A stretch of DNA of 64,000 bases from Caulobacter radicis (GCF_003094615.1 NZ_QDKO01000017.1:1-64000); one strand, 5' to 3'. Positions 36,896-45,641 are shown, numbered from the stretch's first letter. The notes: generated from the sequence alone by a model not told the origin. Made by a program: numbers and translations.

Positions 36896-37294
36896 TCAGG
36901 CCGCGGCGGCCGCGCCGTCGGCCTTGGGCTGCGGCGGCCCGAAGCGGTTGTCGCCGGCCGTACCGTCCTGCAGGACGAAGACGATCAGCACGGCGGTCCC
37001 GCCCGGCACGAGATTGAGCAGCAGCCACCAGCCGCTGCGGTCGATGTCGTGCAGGCGGCGGATGGTCACCGACAACGCCGGGATCGCCAGGAACAGGCCG
37101 ACATAGGACAGCAGCGAGGCCGGCTTGTGGGGCGGCAGGCCCCGCAGGCCGTCGGCCAGCCCCCAGGCCATGCTCCAGACATAGCTGGGCAGCAGCGCCA
37201 GGGTCAGGGACAGCAGCAGGAACTGCAGGAACTCCGACCGGTCCGACCGGCCCTTGAAGTCAGCGAACCGGATCAGCGCCTTGAACATCGACAT
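36896..37294 (-). CDS. DUF805 membrane protein
   Basis: This 132-residue protein is of the DUF805 family: ADFKGRSDRSEFLQFLLLSLTLALLPSYVW is the N-terminal helix region, with three or four membrane segments and the signature IRRLHDIDRSGWWLLLNLVPG. Function is unknown. The ATG at 37294 has GGAGAG six bases upstream. It converges on the Lon-domain gene with 4 bp between stops. Confidence 0.88.
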   Translation of the reverse strand: MSMFKALIRFADFKGRSDRSEFLQFLLLSLTLALLPSYVWSMAWGLADGLRGLPPHKPASLLSYVGLFLAIPALSVTIRRLHDIDRSGWWLLLNLVPGGTAVLIVFVLQDGTAGDNRFGPPQPKADGAAAAA

Positions 37295-37372
37295 CGCGAG
37301 CTCTCCGTTGAACACCACCCATGGTAGCGAAACGGAGCGCGGTGAAAAGCCCCCGGGGGCGAACGCCGTCGC

Positions 37373-37777
37373 TTAGGGCTTCACTGCATCCCAGGCGGCC
37401 ACCTGGTAGCCGTTTTCGGACAGGCACTGCCCCATGGCGGCCTTGTGCCGCTCGTCCAGCGCGGCCCGCACACCCTTGGAGCCCTTGGCCTTGTCGTACG
37501 GGACCTTGAGCACCAGGCCGGTGGGGCCCGGTTGCAGGTCGCGGGCCGTGGCGCTGGCCGGATGCACCTTGAAGCCGCTGGTCTTGCCCGCCCGCACCTC
37601 GTCGCGGCACGAGACGAAGGTGCTGGCGAAGGCCTTCTCGTCGCTGGCCTGGGTCGACAGGCGCGGGCTGTAGGCGTTTTCGCCACCCATTCCGCCTCCC
37701 ATGGAGCCGCAGGCGGCCAGGGTCAGGGTGCTGGTGGCCACGGCGGCGGCCAGGAAGGTCCGTTCGATGACGGTCAT
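37373..37777 (-). CDS. Hypothetical lipoprotein, 134 aa
   Basis: This 134-residue protein has a typical lipoprotein signal (AAAVATSTLTLAAC), with lipidation predicted at the cysteine near residue 20, followed by a Gly-rich linker (GSMGGGMGGE). The mature domain has about 105 residues and two further cysteines (VSCRDEV, GQCLSENGY). I recognise no family. It is divergent from the Trm112 gene, with 108 bp between starts. Confidence 0.72.
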   Translation of the reverse strand: MTVIERTFLAAAVATSTLTLAACGSMGGGMGGENAYSPRLSTQASDEKAFASTFVSCRDEVRAGKTSGFKVHPASATARDLQPGPTGLVLKVPYDKAKGSKGVRAALDERHKAAMGQCLSENGYQVAAWDAVKP

Positions 37778-37885
37778 GTCGCTATCCGGGATCGTTGTTA
37801 TCGCTTCTGCGACAACCGCGAGGCGGCGCGAGAGGTTCCGGCGGCGGGGCTTTCCCAATCGGCCGGCCGGCTCTAGAACAGCGCC

Positions 37886-38092
37886 ATGACCGCTGCTCCT
37901 CCGCCCCCGCCCGTCGACGTCGATCCGCGCCTGCTGGAGGTGCTGGTCTGTCCGGTGACCCGCGCGCCGCTGTTCTACGACCGCGCCCGCGGCGAGCTGG
38001 TCAGCCACACGGCCAAGCTGGCCTACCCGATCCGCGACGGCGTGCCGATCATGCTGCCGGAAGAAGCCCGCAGCCTGGCTGACGGGGAGTAG
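37886..38092 (+). CDS. Trm112 family (UPF0434) protein
   Basis: This 68-residue protein has the Trm112/YcaR fold signature: [47 protein letters not shown] spans residues 16-62. Only one cysteine (C22) of the zinc-binding type remains, as is usual in bacterial members. In other systems Trm112 proteins activate methyltransferases; the partner here is unknown. A REP-like repeat follows. Confidence 0.9.
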   Translation: MTAAPPPPPVDVDPRLLEVLVCPVTRAPLFYDRARGELVSHTAKLAYPIRDGVPIMLPEEARSLADGE

Positions 38093-38122
38093 CCCGCCTC
38101 TCACGGCGTGGCGAAAACCTTA

Positions 38123-38200
38123 TCCTTCGACAGGCTCAGGATGAGGTTTTCGGTCAGGCGCCGCGCCTGAACTGGTCCTCATCCTGAGCTTGTCGAAGGA
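38123..38200. repeat. REP-type inverted repeat (CCTTCGA / CTCAGGATGAG family)
   Basis: Arms TCCTTCGACAGGCTCAGGAT(GAGG) and the complementary (CCTC)ATCCTGAGCTTGTCGAAGGA flank a small inner palindrome TCAGGCG/CGCCTGA. It lies between the Trm112 stop and the UbiH-type gene stop, which converge. This motif type is widespread in alphaproteobacterial intergenic regions. The copy at 42391 shares its core. Confidence 0.88.
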
Positions 38201-38218
38201 CGAGGACCACGTACGGCC

Positions 38219-39469
38219 TTACAGAGACGCCCCGCGTAACAATTTCGGCAGATCCCCCACCCCGCCGCCGGCCTCGTGCATGAAGAACCGGCGCGCCGGG
38301 GCGATGCGGTTCACCGCCGCCATGCCGACGCCGCGCGCCACGCGCAGCAGCGGGTTGTCGTTCGAGAACAGCCGCACGAAGCCGTCGAAGGCCAGGGCGT
38401 TGGTGACATTGTCGAACCGCCGCCAGCGGGCGTAGCGCTCCAGCGTCGCCTCCGCGCCGATGTCCTCGCCGTTGCGGATCGCCTCGACCACCACCTCGGC
38501 CAGGGCCGCGGCGTCCTTGAGGCCCAGGTTCAGGCCCTGCCCCGCGATCGGGTGCACGCCGTGGGCGGCGTCGCCGATCAAGGCCAGGCGCGGGGCGACC
38601 AGCCGTTCGGCCAGCGACAGCGACAGCGGATAGACGAACACCGGCCCGGCCATCTCGACTTCACCGAGGAAATCGCCGAACCGGCGCATCAGGTGGGCGT
38701 GGAACGCTTCCGGGCTGGCGTGGCGCAGGGCCTCGCCGCGCGCGGTGCTTTCGGTCCAGACCAGGCTGGCGCGGTTGTCGGTCAGCGGCAGGATGGCGAA
38801 TGGGCCGCTGGGCAGGAAATATTCGTGCGCCACGCCCTCGTGCGGGTGCTGCATCTGCACCGTGGCGACGACGCCGCTCTGGCCATAGCCCCAGCCGATG
38901 TCGCCGATGCCCGCGGCCTTGCGCAGGGCCGAATTACGCCCTTCGGCGCTGACGGCCAGCGGCGCGCTCAGCACCCGGCCGTCGGTCAGGATCACCCGGG
39001 CGCCCGAGGCGTCGACCTCAAGCCCCGCCGCGCCGGCCGGGGCGATGACCTCCAGACCCTTGTCCAGCGCCGTCTTCGACAGGGCCGCGCGGATCTGGCG
39101 GTTCTCGATCAGGTAGCCCAGGGGCTCGCCTTCCGAACGGTCGGCGATCTCGCCGCTGTCGAAGCGCAGGAAGAAGGGCGACGGCTTGCCCGAGGCCGCG
39201 CCCGGGGCCTTGCCGTCGGTGACCAGGATCTGCTCGATGCGCTGGGCGTGAGGCGCCAGGGCCTCGCCGGCGCCGATCGCCCGCCACTGGCGGAACGACG
39301 AGTACGCAATGGCTGAAGAGCGCCCGTCGAAGGTCGGCGCCAGCTGGGCGTCGAAGGGCTGCGGGTCGACCAGCAGCGGCCTGACGCCGCCGGAAGCGAG
39401 GGCGAGCGCCAGGGTGGTTCCGGCCATGCCGGCCCCGGCGATGATGACGTCGGCGTCGTGCTTGCGCAT
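38219..39469 (-). CDS. UbiH/UbiF/Coq6-type FAD-dependent hydroxylase
   Basis: This 416-residue group A flavoprotein monooxygenase has ADP-binding GAGMAG at residues 12-17, a mid-chain NSALRKAAGI block, and the second FAD motif LIGDAAHGVHPIAGQGLNLGLKDAAAL, diagnostic of ubiquinone-ring hydroxylases. It probably adds one of the three ring hydroxyls in ubiquinone synthesis at the inner membrane. Which position cannot be read; alphaproteobacteria use a varied set (UbiL, UbiM, UbiH). The ATG at 39469 is favoured over one at 39532. Confidence 0.9.
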   Translation of the reverse strand: MRKHDADVIIAGAGMAGTTLALALASGGVRPLLVDPQPFDAQLAPTFDGRSSAIAYSSFRQWRAIGAGEALAPHAQRIEQILVTDGKAPGAASGKPSPFFLRFDSGEIADRSEGEPLGYLIENRQIRAALSKTALDKGLEVIAPAGAAGLEVDASGARVILTDGRVLSAPLAVSAEGRNSALRKAAGIGDIGWGYGQSGVVATVQMQHPHEGVAHEYFLPSGPFAILPLTDNRASLVWTESTARGEALRHASPEAFHAHLMRRFGDFLGEVEMAGPVFVYPLSLSLAERLVAPRLALIGDAAHGVHPIAGQGLNLGLKDAAALAEVVVEAIRNGEDIGAEATLERYARWRRFDNVTNALAFDGFVRLFSNDNPLLRVARGVGMAAVNRIAPARRFFMHEAGGGVGDLPKLLRGASL

Positions 39470-39840
39470 GGCGTGGGTATGCGCCCGCGCCGGGCTCGCT
39501 GTCCAGTTGGACGAAGCGTCCGGGGTCCCCATCTTCTCCCGTCATTCCCGCCCTTGTGGCGGGAACCTCTCTGTCGGCCGCAAGAGCGGGTGGGGCGGAT
39601 CGCCGGCGATCCGCTGGCGCCTCACGCGTCAGCTGAACCAGGGGTTCCCGCCACAAGGGCGGGAATGACGGGAGTTAAAATGGACGCCGCGCCGTCCAGC
39701 CGCCACCTTTGCAAGATTTTCCCACGAAACGCGGCCATTCGCCGCCGACTTTGAAAAACCATGCCCTTGCCTACCCGCGTTACCAGGCGTAACGGGACGG
39801 CGCATTTCCCCTTGTCGGGGCTGAAAGATTGGAGACTGCG
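39470..39840. other. 371-bp intergenic region: repeat copy c plus asd leader
   Basis: The left third is the UbiH-type gene's upstream region, the middle holds repeat copy c (39536-39674), and the right about 165 bp is the asd upstream region. The last part contains a small inverted repeat CGTTAC-CAGGC-GTAACG at 39778-39794, about 47 bp before the asd start, which could be an operator. I see no gene, RNA or clear -35/-10 pair. Confidence 0.6.
39536..39674. repeat. 140-bp palindromic intergenic element, copy c
   Basis: The outer arms match the other copies. The central stem is a perfect 20-bp palindrome, GCGGATCGCCGGCGATCCGC, whose inner bases differ from those in copies a, b, d and e. It lies between divergent genes (the UbiH-type gene leftward, asd rightward), so here the element separates two promoter regions. 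Confidence 0.92.
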
Positions 39841-40869
39841 ATGGGTTACCGGGTCGCCGTGGTCGGCGCCACGGGCAACGTGGGCCGCGAGATGTTCAAC
39901 ATCCTCGAGGAAGTGAAATTCCCCGTGGAGAAGATGCACGCCATCGCCTCGCGCAAATCCATCGGCACCGAGGTCTCGTTCGGCAGCCAGATCATCAAGT
40001 GCGAGGATCTCGAGCAGTTCGACTTCTCGAAGGTCGACATCGTGCTGATGAGCGCCGGCGGTTCGATCTCGGCCGCCTGGGGCGAGAAGATCGGCGCGGC
40101 CGGTCCGATCGTCATCGACAATTCCAGCCACTTCCGGATGGACCCGGATGTGCCGCTGGTGGTGCCGGAAGTGAACCCGGACGCCGTCAACAGCATCCCC
40201 AAGAACATCATCGCCAACCCCAACTGCTCGACCGCCCAGCTGGTGGTGGCGCTGAAGCCGCTGCACGACGAGGTGCCGATCAAGCGCGTGGTGGTGTCGA
40301 CCTACCAGTCGGTTTCCGGCGCGGGCAAGGAAGGCATGGACGAGCTGTGGGACCAGACCAAGGGCGTCTTCGTCCTGGGCGCGCCCGAGCCCAAGAAGTT
40401 CACCAAGCAGATCGCCTTCAACGTCATCCCCCACATCGACGTCTTCATGGACGACGGCTTCACCAAGGAAGAGTGGAAGATGACCGTCGAGACCCAGAAG
40501 ATCCTGGATCCGGCCATCCAGCTGGTCGCCACCTGCGTGCGCGTGCCGGTGATGGTGGGCCACTCGGAGTCGGTCAACATCGAGTTCACCGGCCCGCTGG
40601 ACGAGGACGACGCCCGCGAGATCCTGCGCGACGCCGAAGGGATCGTCGTGGTCGATAAGCGCGAGAACGGCGGCTACATCACGCCGAAGGAAGCCCAGGG
40701 CGAATTCCCGGTCTACGTGTCGCGCATCCGCAAGGACCCGACCGTCGAGCACGGCATCGCCCTCTGGTGCGTCGCCGACAACCTGCGCAAAGGCGCGGCC
40801 CTGAACGCCGTGCAGATCGCCCAGCTGCTGCACGACAAGGGCCTGATCAAGCAGAAGACGCCGGCCTAA
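39841..40869 (+). CDS. asd: Aspartate-semialdehyde dehydrogenase
   Basis: This 342-residue enzyme reduces aspartyl-4-phosphate to aspartate semialdehyde, the branch point to lysine/diaminopimelate, threonine and methionine. It has N-terminal NADP-binding GATGNVG (residues 9-15), SAGGSISAAWGEKI, the catalytic C129 in NPNCSTAQL, and YQSVSGAGKEGMDEL. The ATG at 39841 fits the family start MGYRVAVVG; an in-frame TTG four codons earlier is less likely. A hairpin terminator follows. Confidence 0.97.
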   Translation: MGYRVAVVGATGNVGREMFNILEEVKFPVEKMHAIASRKSIGTEVSFGSQIIKCEDLEQFDFSKVDIVLMSAGGSISAAWGEKIGAAGPIVIDNSSHFRMDPDVPLVVPEVNPDAVNSIPKNIIANPNCSTAQLVVALKPLHDEVPIKRVVVSTYQSVSGAGKEGMDELWDQTKGVFVLGAPEPKKFTKQIAFNVIPHIDVFMDDGFTKEEWKMTVETQKILDPAIQLVATCVRVPVMVGHSESVNIEFTGPLDEDDAREILRDAEGIVVVDKRENGGYITPKEAQGEFPVYVSRIRKDPTVEHGIALWCVADNLRKGAALNAVQIAQLLHDKGLIKQKTPA

Positions 40870-40880
40870 AGAACGACCCC

Positions 40881-40914
40881 CCCGTCGTCCTTCCGCCAGC
40901 GGAGGGACGACGGG
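40881..40914. terminator. Hairpin after asd (likely terminator)
   Basis: A 16-bp stem with one G-T pair (CCCGTCGTCCTTCCGC, 2-base loop, GCGGAGGGACGACGGG) begins 12 bp after the asd stop. It lacks a strong T run, so it could be an inefficient or factor-aided terminator. Confidence 0.65.
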
Positions 40915-41023
40915 AACCGCCTCTTTCGGCGATACTTCGCACCCTTCAGCGACGCGGGCCCGCAAGATGTGGGCGGACGCCGGGATCCCTATCTGTCAGA
41001 TCCCTCCGCGAAAGGTGCGGTCC

Positions 41024-41941
41024 ATGCCTCCCAGTACCATCGGCAGTGCGAACAACGACGCGCGTTCGGCCTATCTCGCCGGCGTCGGCTGCTATCTGCT
41101 CTGGGGCTTCCTGCCCCTCTATTTCCATACCCTGTCGGTCATGGGCGTCAGCTCGTTCGAGATGATCGCGCACCGGACGCTGTGGTCGGTGATCTGGGCC
41201 GGGGGCCTCGTGCTGCTGGCCCGCCAGGGCGGCCAGGTGGCGCAGGTGCTGCGCCAGCCCAAGACGCTGGGGATCCTGCTGCTCTCGACGCTGGCCATCT
41301 TCGGCAACTGGACGATCTACGTGCTGGCGGTGAACGCCGGGCGGGTGATCGAGGCCAGCCTCGGCTACTACATCAACCCGCTGATGAACATGGCGGCCGG
41401 CGCCCTGCTGTTCCGCGAGCGGATGAGCACCGAGGGCAAGGTCGCCATCGGCCTGGCCGCCGTCGGCGTGGCCATCCAGACCATCGCCCTTGGCCACCTG
41501 CCGCTGGTGTCGCTGGGCCTGGCGCTCAGCTTCTGCATCTATGCGATCCTCAAGAAGCAGGTGAAGGCCGACGCCCAGACGGGCCTGTTCATCGAGTGCG
41601 CCTACCTGGCGATCCCGGGATTGCTCTATGTCTGGCACCTCCAGGCCTCGGGCGCGGGCCACTTCACCCAGGACGCCCGCACGGCGATCCTGCTGCTGGC
41701 CGCCGGTCCGGCCACGGTCGTGCCGCTGGCCCTGTTCGCCTGGTCGGCCCGCCGCCTGCCGCTGAGCGCCATGGGCTTCCTGCAGTTCATCGCCCCGACT
41801 TTGCAGTTCCTGCTCGGCGTGTTCCTGGGCGAGGCCTTCACGCCGCTGCGGGCGCTGTCGTTCGTGTTCATCTGGCTGGGCGTGGCCGCCTTCGCCTACG
41901 GCGCCTGGAAGCGCACCCGCACGGCGCCGGCCGCGGCCTGA
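41024..41941 (+). CDS. rarD: RarD-type EamA family transporter
   Basis: This 305-residue inner-membrane protein has ten hydrophobic segments and RarD signatures: GVGCYLLWGFLPLYFHTL at the first helix, HRTLWSVIW, NWTIYVLAVNAGRVIEASLGYYINPLMNM and QFIAPTLQFLLGVFLGE. RarD proteins belong to the drug/metabolite transporter superfamily; transport of chloramphenicol or amino acids has been suggested but the substrate is uncertain. The ATG at 41024 is preferred, as the upstream in-frame residues are not RarD-like. Confidence 0.92.
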   Translation: MPPSTIGSANNDARSAYLAGVGCYLLWGFLPLYFHTLSVMGVSSFEMIAHRTLWSVIWAGGLVLLARQGGQVAQVLRQPKTLGILLLSTLAIFGNWTIYVLAVNAGRVIEASLGYYINPLMNMAAGALLFRERMSTEGKVAIGLAAVGVAIQTIALGHLPLVSLGLALSFCIYAILKKQVKADAQTGLFIECAYLAIPGLLYVWHLQASGAGHFTQDARTAILLLAAGPATVVPLALFAWSARRLPLSAMGFLQFIAPTLQFLLGVFLGEAFTPLRALSFVFIWLGVAAFAYGAWKRTRTAPAAA

Positions 41942-42052
41942 ACCGTCACGGCCGACAGACGTTGGTCAATTTGTCGCACCGCCGCCGGCCCTTAAGCCGG
42001 CGGCAAGACGCGCCGCGTCAGGTATGCCGACAGACTTAATGCTGGGGGAACC

Positions 42053-42382
42053 ATGTCCACGGAAACCATCACCACGCCCGATCTGGCCGCCGTGCTCGAG
42101 GCCCTGTCGGTCGAGATGTCGCTGGCCGCCGAGGCCTGCGGCCACCTCGACAGCGCCCTGGGCAAGATCCTCGAGAACACCCCGCCGGAATCGCGCATGG
42201 CCGTGATGCAGGAGCTGCACACGGTCGACCACCTGGCCCAGCACATCACCGCCATCACCGACTTCACCGCCAAGCTGGTGCAGGCCGCTCCGGGCGGCGT
42301 GCCGCTGCCGGTGCAGGAGGCCCTGTCGACCATCACCCTGGGGGCGGTGGCCGAGCGGCTGCGGGGGCGGCTGGGGGTCTGA
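42053..42382 (+). CDS. Hypothetical protein, 109 aa, helical
   Basis: This 109-residue soluble, mostly alpha-helical protein carries a good ribosome-binding site (GGGGGA, 7 nt before ATG). Sequence blocks such as LAAVLEALSVEMSLAAEAC and MAVMQELHTVDHLAQHITAITDFTAKL suggest a four-helix arrangement, as in small proteins that partner histidine kinases or chemotaxis proteins, but I do not recognise a family. It is flanked by rarD and a REP-like repeat. Confidence 0.75.
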   Translation: MSTETITTPDLAAVLEALSVEMSLAAEACGHLDSALGKILENTPPESRMAVMQELHTVDHLAQHITAITDFTAKLVQAAPGGVPLPVQEALSTITLGAVAERLRGRLGV

Positions 42383-42390
42383 TCAGCCCT

Positions 42391-42493
42391 GCGTCCTTCG
42401 AGGCTCGCCTGCCGGCTCGCACCTCAGGATGAGGAATTCAGTGCAATGAGATCCTCATCCTGAGGCGCCCGCGCAGCGGGCCTCGAAGGACGC
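42391..42493. repeat. REP-type inverted repeat, long form
   Basis: The arms at 42391-42434 and 42452-42493 share GCGTCCTTCGAGGC(C/T)CGC and CTCAGGATGAGGA with their complements, leaving a 17-bp centre. The core (CCTTCGA ... CTCAGGATGAG) is the same as in the repeat at 38123, with an extra GC-rich insert in each arm. It sits between convergent stops of the 109-aa gene and the serine hydrolase. Confidence 0.88.
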
Positions 42494-42499
42494 ACGGCC

Positions 42500-43639
42500 T
42501 CACAAACTCGCGTAGGCCGCCTTGATCAGGCTGACCGCGCGCGGGTCGCCGATCAGTTCGTTGCCCTGGCGGTTCATCACGTACGAGCCCGAGACCCCGG
42601 TCTTCGGATCGGCGAAGGCGCACGATCCGCCCCAGCCGGAATGACCGAAGGCGTCGGCCGTGGGGCCGTAGAAGAAATTGGGCGTGTTGCGCATGAAGCC
42701 CGCGCCCCAGCTGATCTGGTAGGGCAGCACGAGGTCCTGGCCGGCGATGCGCTCGGCCCGGGCCTTCTCCATCGTCTGCGGCGACAGGATCTGCACGCCG
42801 TCCAGCGTGCCGCCGCTGGCCAGGGCGCCCATCAGGCGGGCCAGGGAATGGGCGGTGGCGTGGCCGTTGGCCGAGGGGATCTCGGCGCGGCGCCATTCGC
42901 CCGTGCCACGGCCGCCGGGCGCGGCCCACTTGGTCATGAAGGCGGCCTTCACCGCGTCGTTGATCTCGCCGAACTTCGGAAACGCGGTCGGCCGCATCAG
43001 GTCGGCGCAGCGGTGATGCTCGCTGTCGGGCAGGCCGATCCAGATATCGAGGCCCAGCGGCTGGGCCAGGTCCTCGCGCAGGGCCGTCCCCATGGTGCGG
43101 CCGTCGACGCGGCGGAAGATCTCGCCGGCCGTGAAGCCGAAGGTCACCGGGTGGTAGCCGCTGGCCGAGCCGATCGGCCACAGCGGGGCCATGGCGGCGA
43201 GCTTGGCGGTCGTCGCCTGCCAGTCGAACCAGATGGCCGGATCGACCTCGTCGAGGAAGCCCGACAGGCCGTCCTGGTGCGACATCACCTGGCCGACGGT
43301 GACGGCGTCCTTGCCGGCCTGCGCGAACTCCGGCCACACGGACGCGACGGTCTGGTCGTAGGACAGCTTGCCCTGGTCGACGAGGCGCGCGACCAGCAGG
43401 GCGGCGATCGCCTTGGTGGTCGAGAACAGCGGCGTCAGGGTGTCGGGTCCGAAGGCGACCTGATGCTTGCGGTCCGCATAGCCGGCCATCAGGTCGACCA
43501 CCACCTCGCCGTCGACGGCCAGGGTAAAGCGCGCGCCCAGTTCGCCGCCGCCCGGCGAGGCCGGATCGAAATTGGCCTCGAAGGCGTCATAGACCTGGGC
43601 GAACGGGGCGGGGCAGACGCCGGTGATGTCGAGGCTCAT
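42500..43639 (-). CDS. Serine hydrolase, class C beta-lactamase/EstB-like
   Basis: This 379-residue cytoplasmic esterase-type protein of the beta-lactamase fold (family VIII) has the nucleophile motif S73-T-T-K76 (LFSTTKAIAALL), a GYHPVTFG segment at the Tyr position, and HSGWGGS near the end in place of KTG. It lacks a signal peptide, which favours an esterase rather than a secreted beta-lactamase. It is divergent from the hydroxyacid dehydrogenase gene with 73 bp between starts. Confidence 0.9.
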   Translation of the reverse strand: MSLDITGVCPAPFAQVYDAFEANFDPASPGGGELGARFTLAVDGEVVVDLMAGYADRKHQVAFGPDTLTPLFSTTKAIAALLVARLVDQGKLSYDQTVASVWPEFAQAGKDAVTVGQVMSHQDGLSGFLDEVDPAIWFDWQATTAKLAAMAPLWPIGSASGYHPVTFGFTAGEIFRRVDGRTMGTALREDLAQPLGLDIWIGLPDSEHHRCADLMRPTAFPKFGEINDAVKAAFMTKWAAPGGRGTGEWRRAEIPSANGHATAHSLARLMGALASGGTLDGVQILSPQTMEKARAERIAGQDLVLPYQISWGAGFMRNTPNFFYGPTADAFGHSGWGGSCAFADPKTGVSGSYVMNRQGNELIGDPRAVSLIKAAYASL

Positions 43640-43712
43640 GAAGTTTCGTCTAGCCCGCCGGGCCGGGGTTTGTCATCCGAAGGACAGTACGATGCGTAAC
43701 CGGAGCCCGCCG

Positions 43713-44624
43713 ATGAAGCCCGACGTCCTGCAGCTCAAGGCCCTGTCCCCGCAGCTCGAAGCCGGGCTGGAGGCGGCCTACACGGTCCACCGGCCCTATC
43801 GCGCCGCCGATCCGGACGCCCTGATCGGCGAGGTGGCGGGCAAGGTGCGCGCCGTGGTCACCGGCGGCGACCTGGGCGTGCCCGCCGAGCTGTGGGATCG
43901 CCTCCCAGCCCTGGAGATCGTCGCCGTGCACGGCGTCGGCCTCGACAAGGTCGATCTCGACCTCGCCGCCGCGCGGGGGATCACCGTGACCACCACGCCC
44001 GGCGTGCTGACGCAGGACGTCGCCGAGCTGGCGATCGGCCTGTGGCTGTCGCTGTCGCGCCGGATGGTGAGCGCCGACCGCTATGTGCGCGAAGGCCGCT
44101 GGCCGAAGGCAGAGCGCTTGGCCCTGGCGCGGCGGGCGACGGGGCGCACGGTGGGGATCCTGGGCCTGGGCCAGATCGGCCGGGCCATCGCCGACATGGC
44201 CGCGCCGTTCGCGGGGCGGATCGCCTATCACAGCCGCCGGCCGGTCCAGGGCGTTCCCTACGCCTACCACGCCAGCCCGCTGGAGCTGGCCAGGGCGGTC
44301 GACGTGCTGTTCCTGGTCACCCCGGGCGACGCCGGCCCGCTGGTCGATGCGGACGTGCTGGCGGCGCTGGGACCGGATGGCCTGCTGATCAATGTGGCGC
44401 GCGGCTCGGTGGTCGACGAGGCCGCCCTCGTGGCGGCGCTGACGAACGGTACGATCGCCGGCGCGGGCCTGGACGTGTTCGAGGACGAGCCGAACGTTCC
44501 ACAGGCGCTGCTGGCGATGGACAACGTGGTGCTGCAACCCCACCGCGGCAGCGCCACGGAAGAGGCGCGCGCGGCGATGGCGGCGCTGGTGCTGGAGAAT
44601 TTGGGTCGGCATTTCGGGAGGTGA
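43713..44624 (+). CDS. D-2-hydroxyacid dehydrogenase
   Basis: This 303-residue NAD(P)-dependent enzyme has the nucleotide loop GLGQIG, the catalytic Arg in NVARGSVVDE, Glu in DVFEDEP and His in QPHRGSATEE, and the ALEIVAVHGVGLDKVD block. It is of the glyoxylate/hydroxypyruvate reductase type. Among several in-frame starts (43623, 43692, 43713), the ATG at 43713 has GGAG at suitable spacing and yields the usual family length. Confidence 0.9.
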   Translation: MKPDVLQLKALSPQLEAGLEAAYTVHRPYRAADPDALIGEVAGKVRAVVTGGDLGVPAELWDRLPALEIVAVHGVGLDKVDLDLAAARGITVTTTPGVLTQDVAELAIGLWLSLSRRMVSADRYVREGRWPKAERLALARRATGRTVGILGLGQIGRAIADMAAPFAGRIAYHSRRPVQGVPYAYHASPLELARAVDVLFLVTPGDAGPLVDADVLAALGPDGLLINVARGSVVDEAALVAALTNGTIAGAGLDVFEDEPNVPQALLAMDNVVLQPHRGSATEEARAAMAALVLENLGRHFGR

Positions 44625-44643
44625 ACGCCCGCCCCCCCATTCA

Positions 44644-44783
44644 CTCCCGTCATTCCCGCCCTTGTGGCGGGAACCCCTCTGTCGGCCGCAAGGGCAGGAG
44701 GGGCGGCGTGCTCGGCACGCCGCTTGCGTCTCGCGTGTCAGCGGAACCAGAGGTTCCCGCCACAAGGGCGGGAATGACGGGAG
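44644..44783. repeat. 140-bp palindromic intergenic element, copy d
   Basis: The outer arms are nearly identical to copy c. The central stem is GCGGCGTGC, TCG loop, GCACGCCGC. It lies between the convergent stops of the hydroxyacid dehydrogenase and pdxY. Its asymmetric middle sequence shows that copy e lies in the opposite orientation. Confidence 0.92.
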
Positions 44784-44792
44784 GTTGGGGGC

Positions 44793-45641
44793 TTACGCCA
44801 ACCGCTCGATCCGCACGGTCGGCGAGGTCTGCTTGATGCGGGCGGCCATGGCCACGATCGGCAGTTCGGGGGCGTTCCAGATGTTGGCGGCGGTGACGGT
44901 CTCGGCCACGCCGCCGACGGCGCGGGCCAGGCCGTAGGACAGGGTCTGGCCTTCGAGGATCGAGGCGGCGAACAGGGCGGTCAGCAGGTCGCCGGTGCCG
45001 CTGGGCGAGCGCTCGGCCTTGGCGTGGGCGGCGAGCCACGCTTCCTTGCGGTCGGCGTAGACGACGCCGATCTCGTTTCCGCGCTGCACCGACGAGACGA
45101 TCACCGGCTTGTTCAGCAGGCGGGCGGCGCGCACGGCCCCGACCGGATCGCGGACCTCGGCGCCGGTCAGGCGTTGCAGCTCCCAGGCGTTGGGGGCGAC
45201 GATGTCGGCGCGCGGGATCAGGTCGGCGGCGATGGCGTCGGCGACCTCGGTCGGCACGTAGAGGCCCTTGCCGGCGTCGCCCATGGTCGGATCGACGATG
45301 ATGGTCGGCTTGCGGCCCGAGGACCCGTCGCGCGGCGCGGCCCGTACGGCGTCGATGGCCCGGGCCGCGGCGCGCACCTGGGCGGCGCTGGCGAAATAGC
45401 CGGTGATGACGATGTCCGTCAGGCCGAACAGGCCATTAGCCTCCAGCCCGTCGAGCATGCCCTCGACCACCTCGATCGGCACCGGCGCGCCGCCGGGAAC
45501 GCCCCAGCCGGGATGGCGGCCGAACAGCACGGTCGGCACGACCATGGTGTCGATGCGGAACTGGGTCAGGGCCGCGGCCTGGGCGGTGGCGCCCACCTGG
45601 CTGCCGGCGACATGGCTGGAAATGAGGAGCGCGAGCGGCAT
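44793..45641 (-). CDS. pdxY: Pyridoxal kinase PdxY
   Basis: This 282-residue ribokinase-like kinase phosphorylates pyridoxal in the vitamin B6 salvage pathway. Features are SSHVAGSQVGATAQAAALTQFRIDTMVVPTVLFGRHPG at the start, IIVDPTMGDAGKGLYVPTEVA, ADIVAPNAWELQRLTG and the phosphate-binding SGTGDLLTALFAASILEG with the catalytic Asp. The ATG at 45641 is preferred over an in-frame TTG two codons upstream. It sits downstream of the ahcY terminator, so it has its own promoter. Confidence 0.93.
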   Translation of the reverse strand: MPLALLISSHVAGSQVGATAQAAALTQFRIDTMVVPTVLFGRHPGWGVPGGAPVPIEVVEGMLDGLEANGLFGLTDIVITGYFASAAQVRAAARAIDAVRAAPRDGSSGRKPTIIVDPTMGDAGKGLYVPTEVADAIAADLIPRADIVAPNAWELQRLTGAEVRDPVGAVRAARLLNKPVIVSSVQRGNEIGVVYADRKEAWLAAHAKAERSPSGTGDLLTALFAASILEGQTLSYGLARAVGGVAETVTAANIWNAPELPIVAMAARIKQTSPTVRIERLA

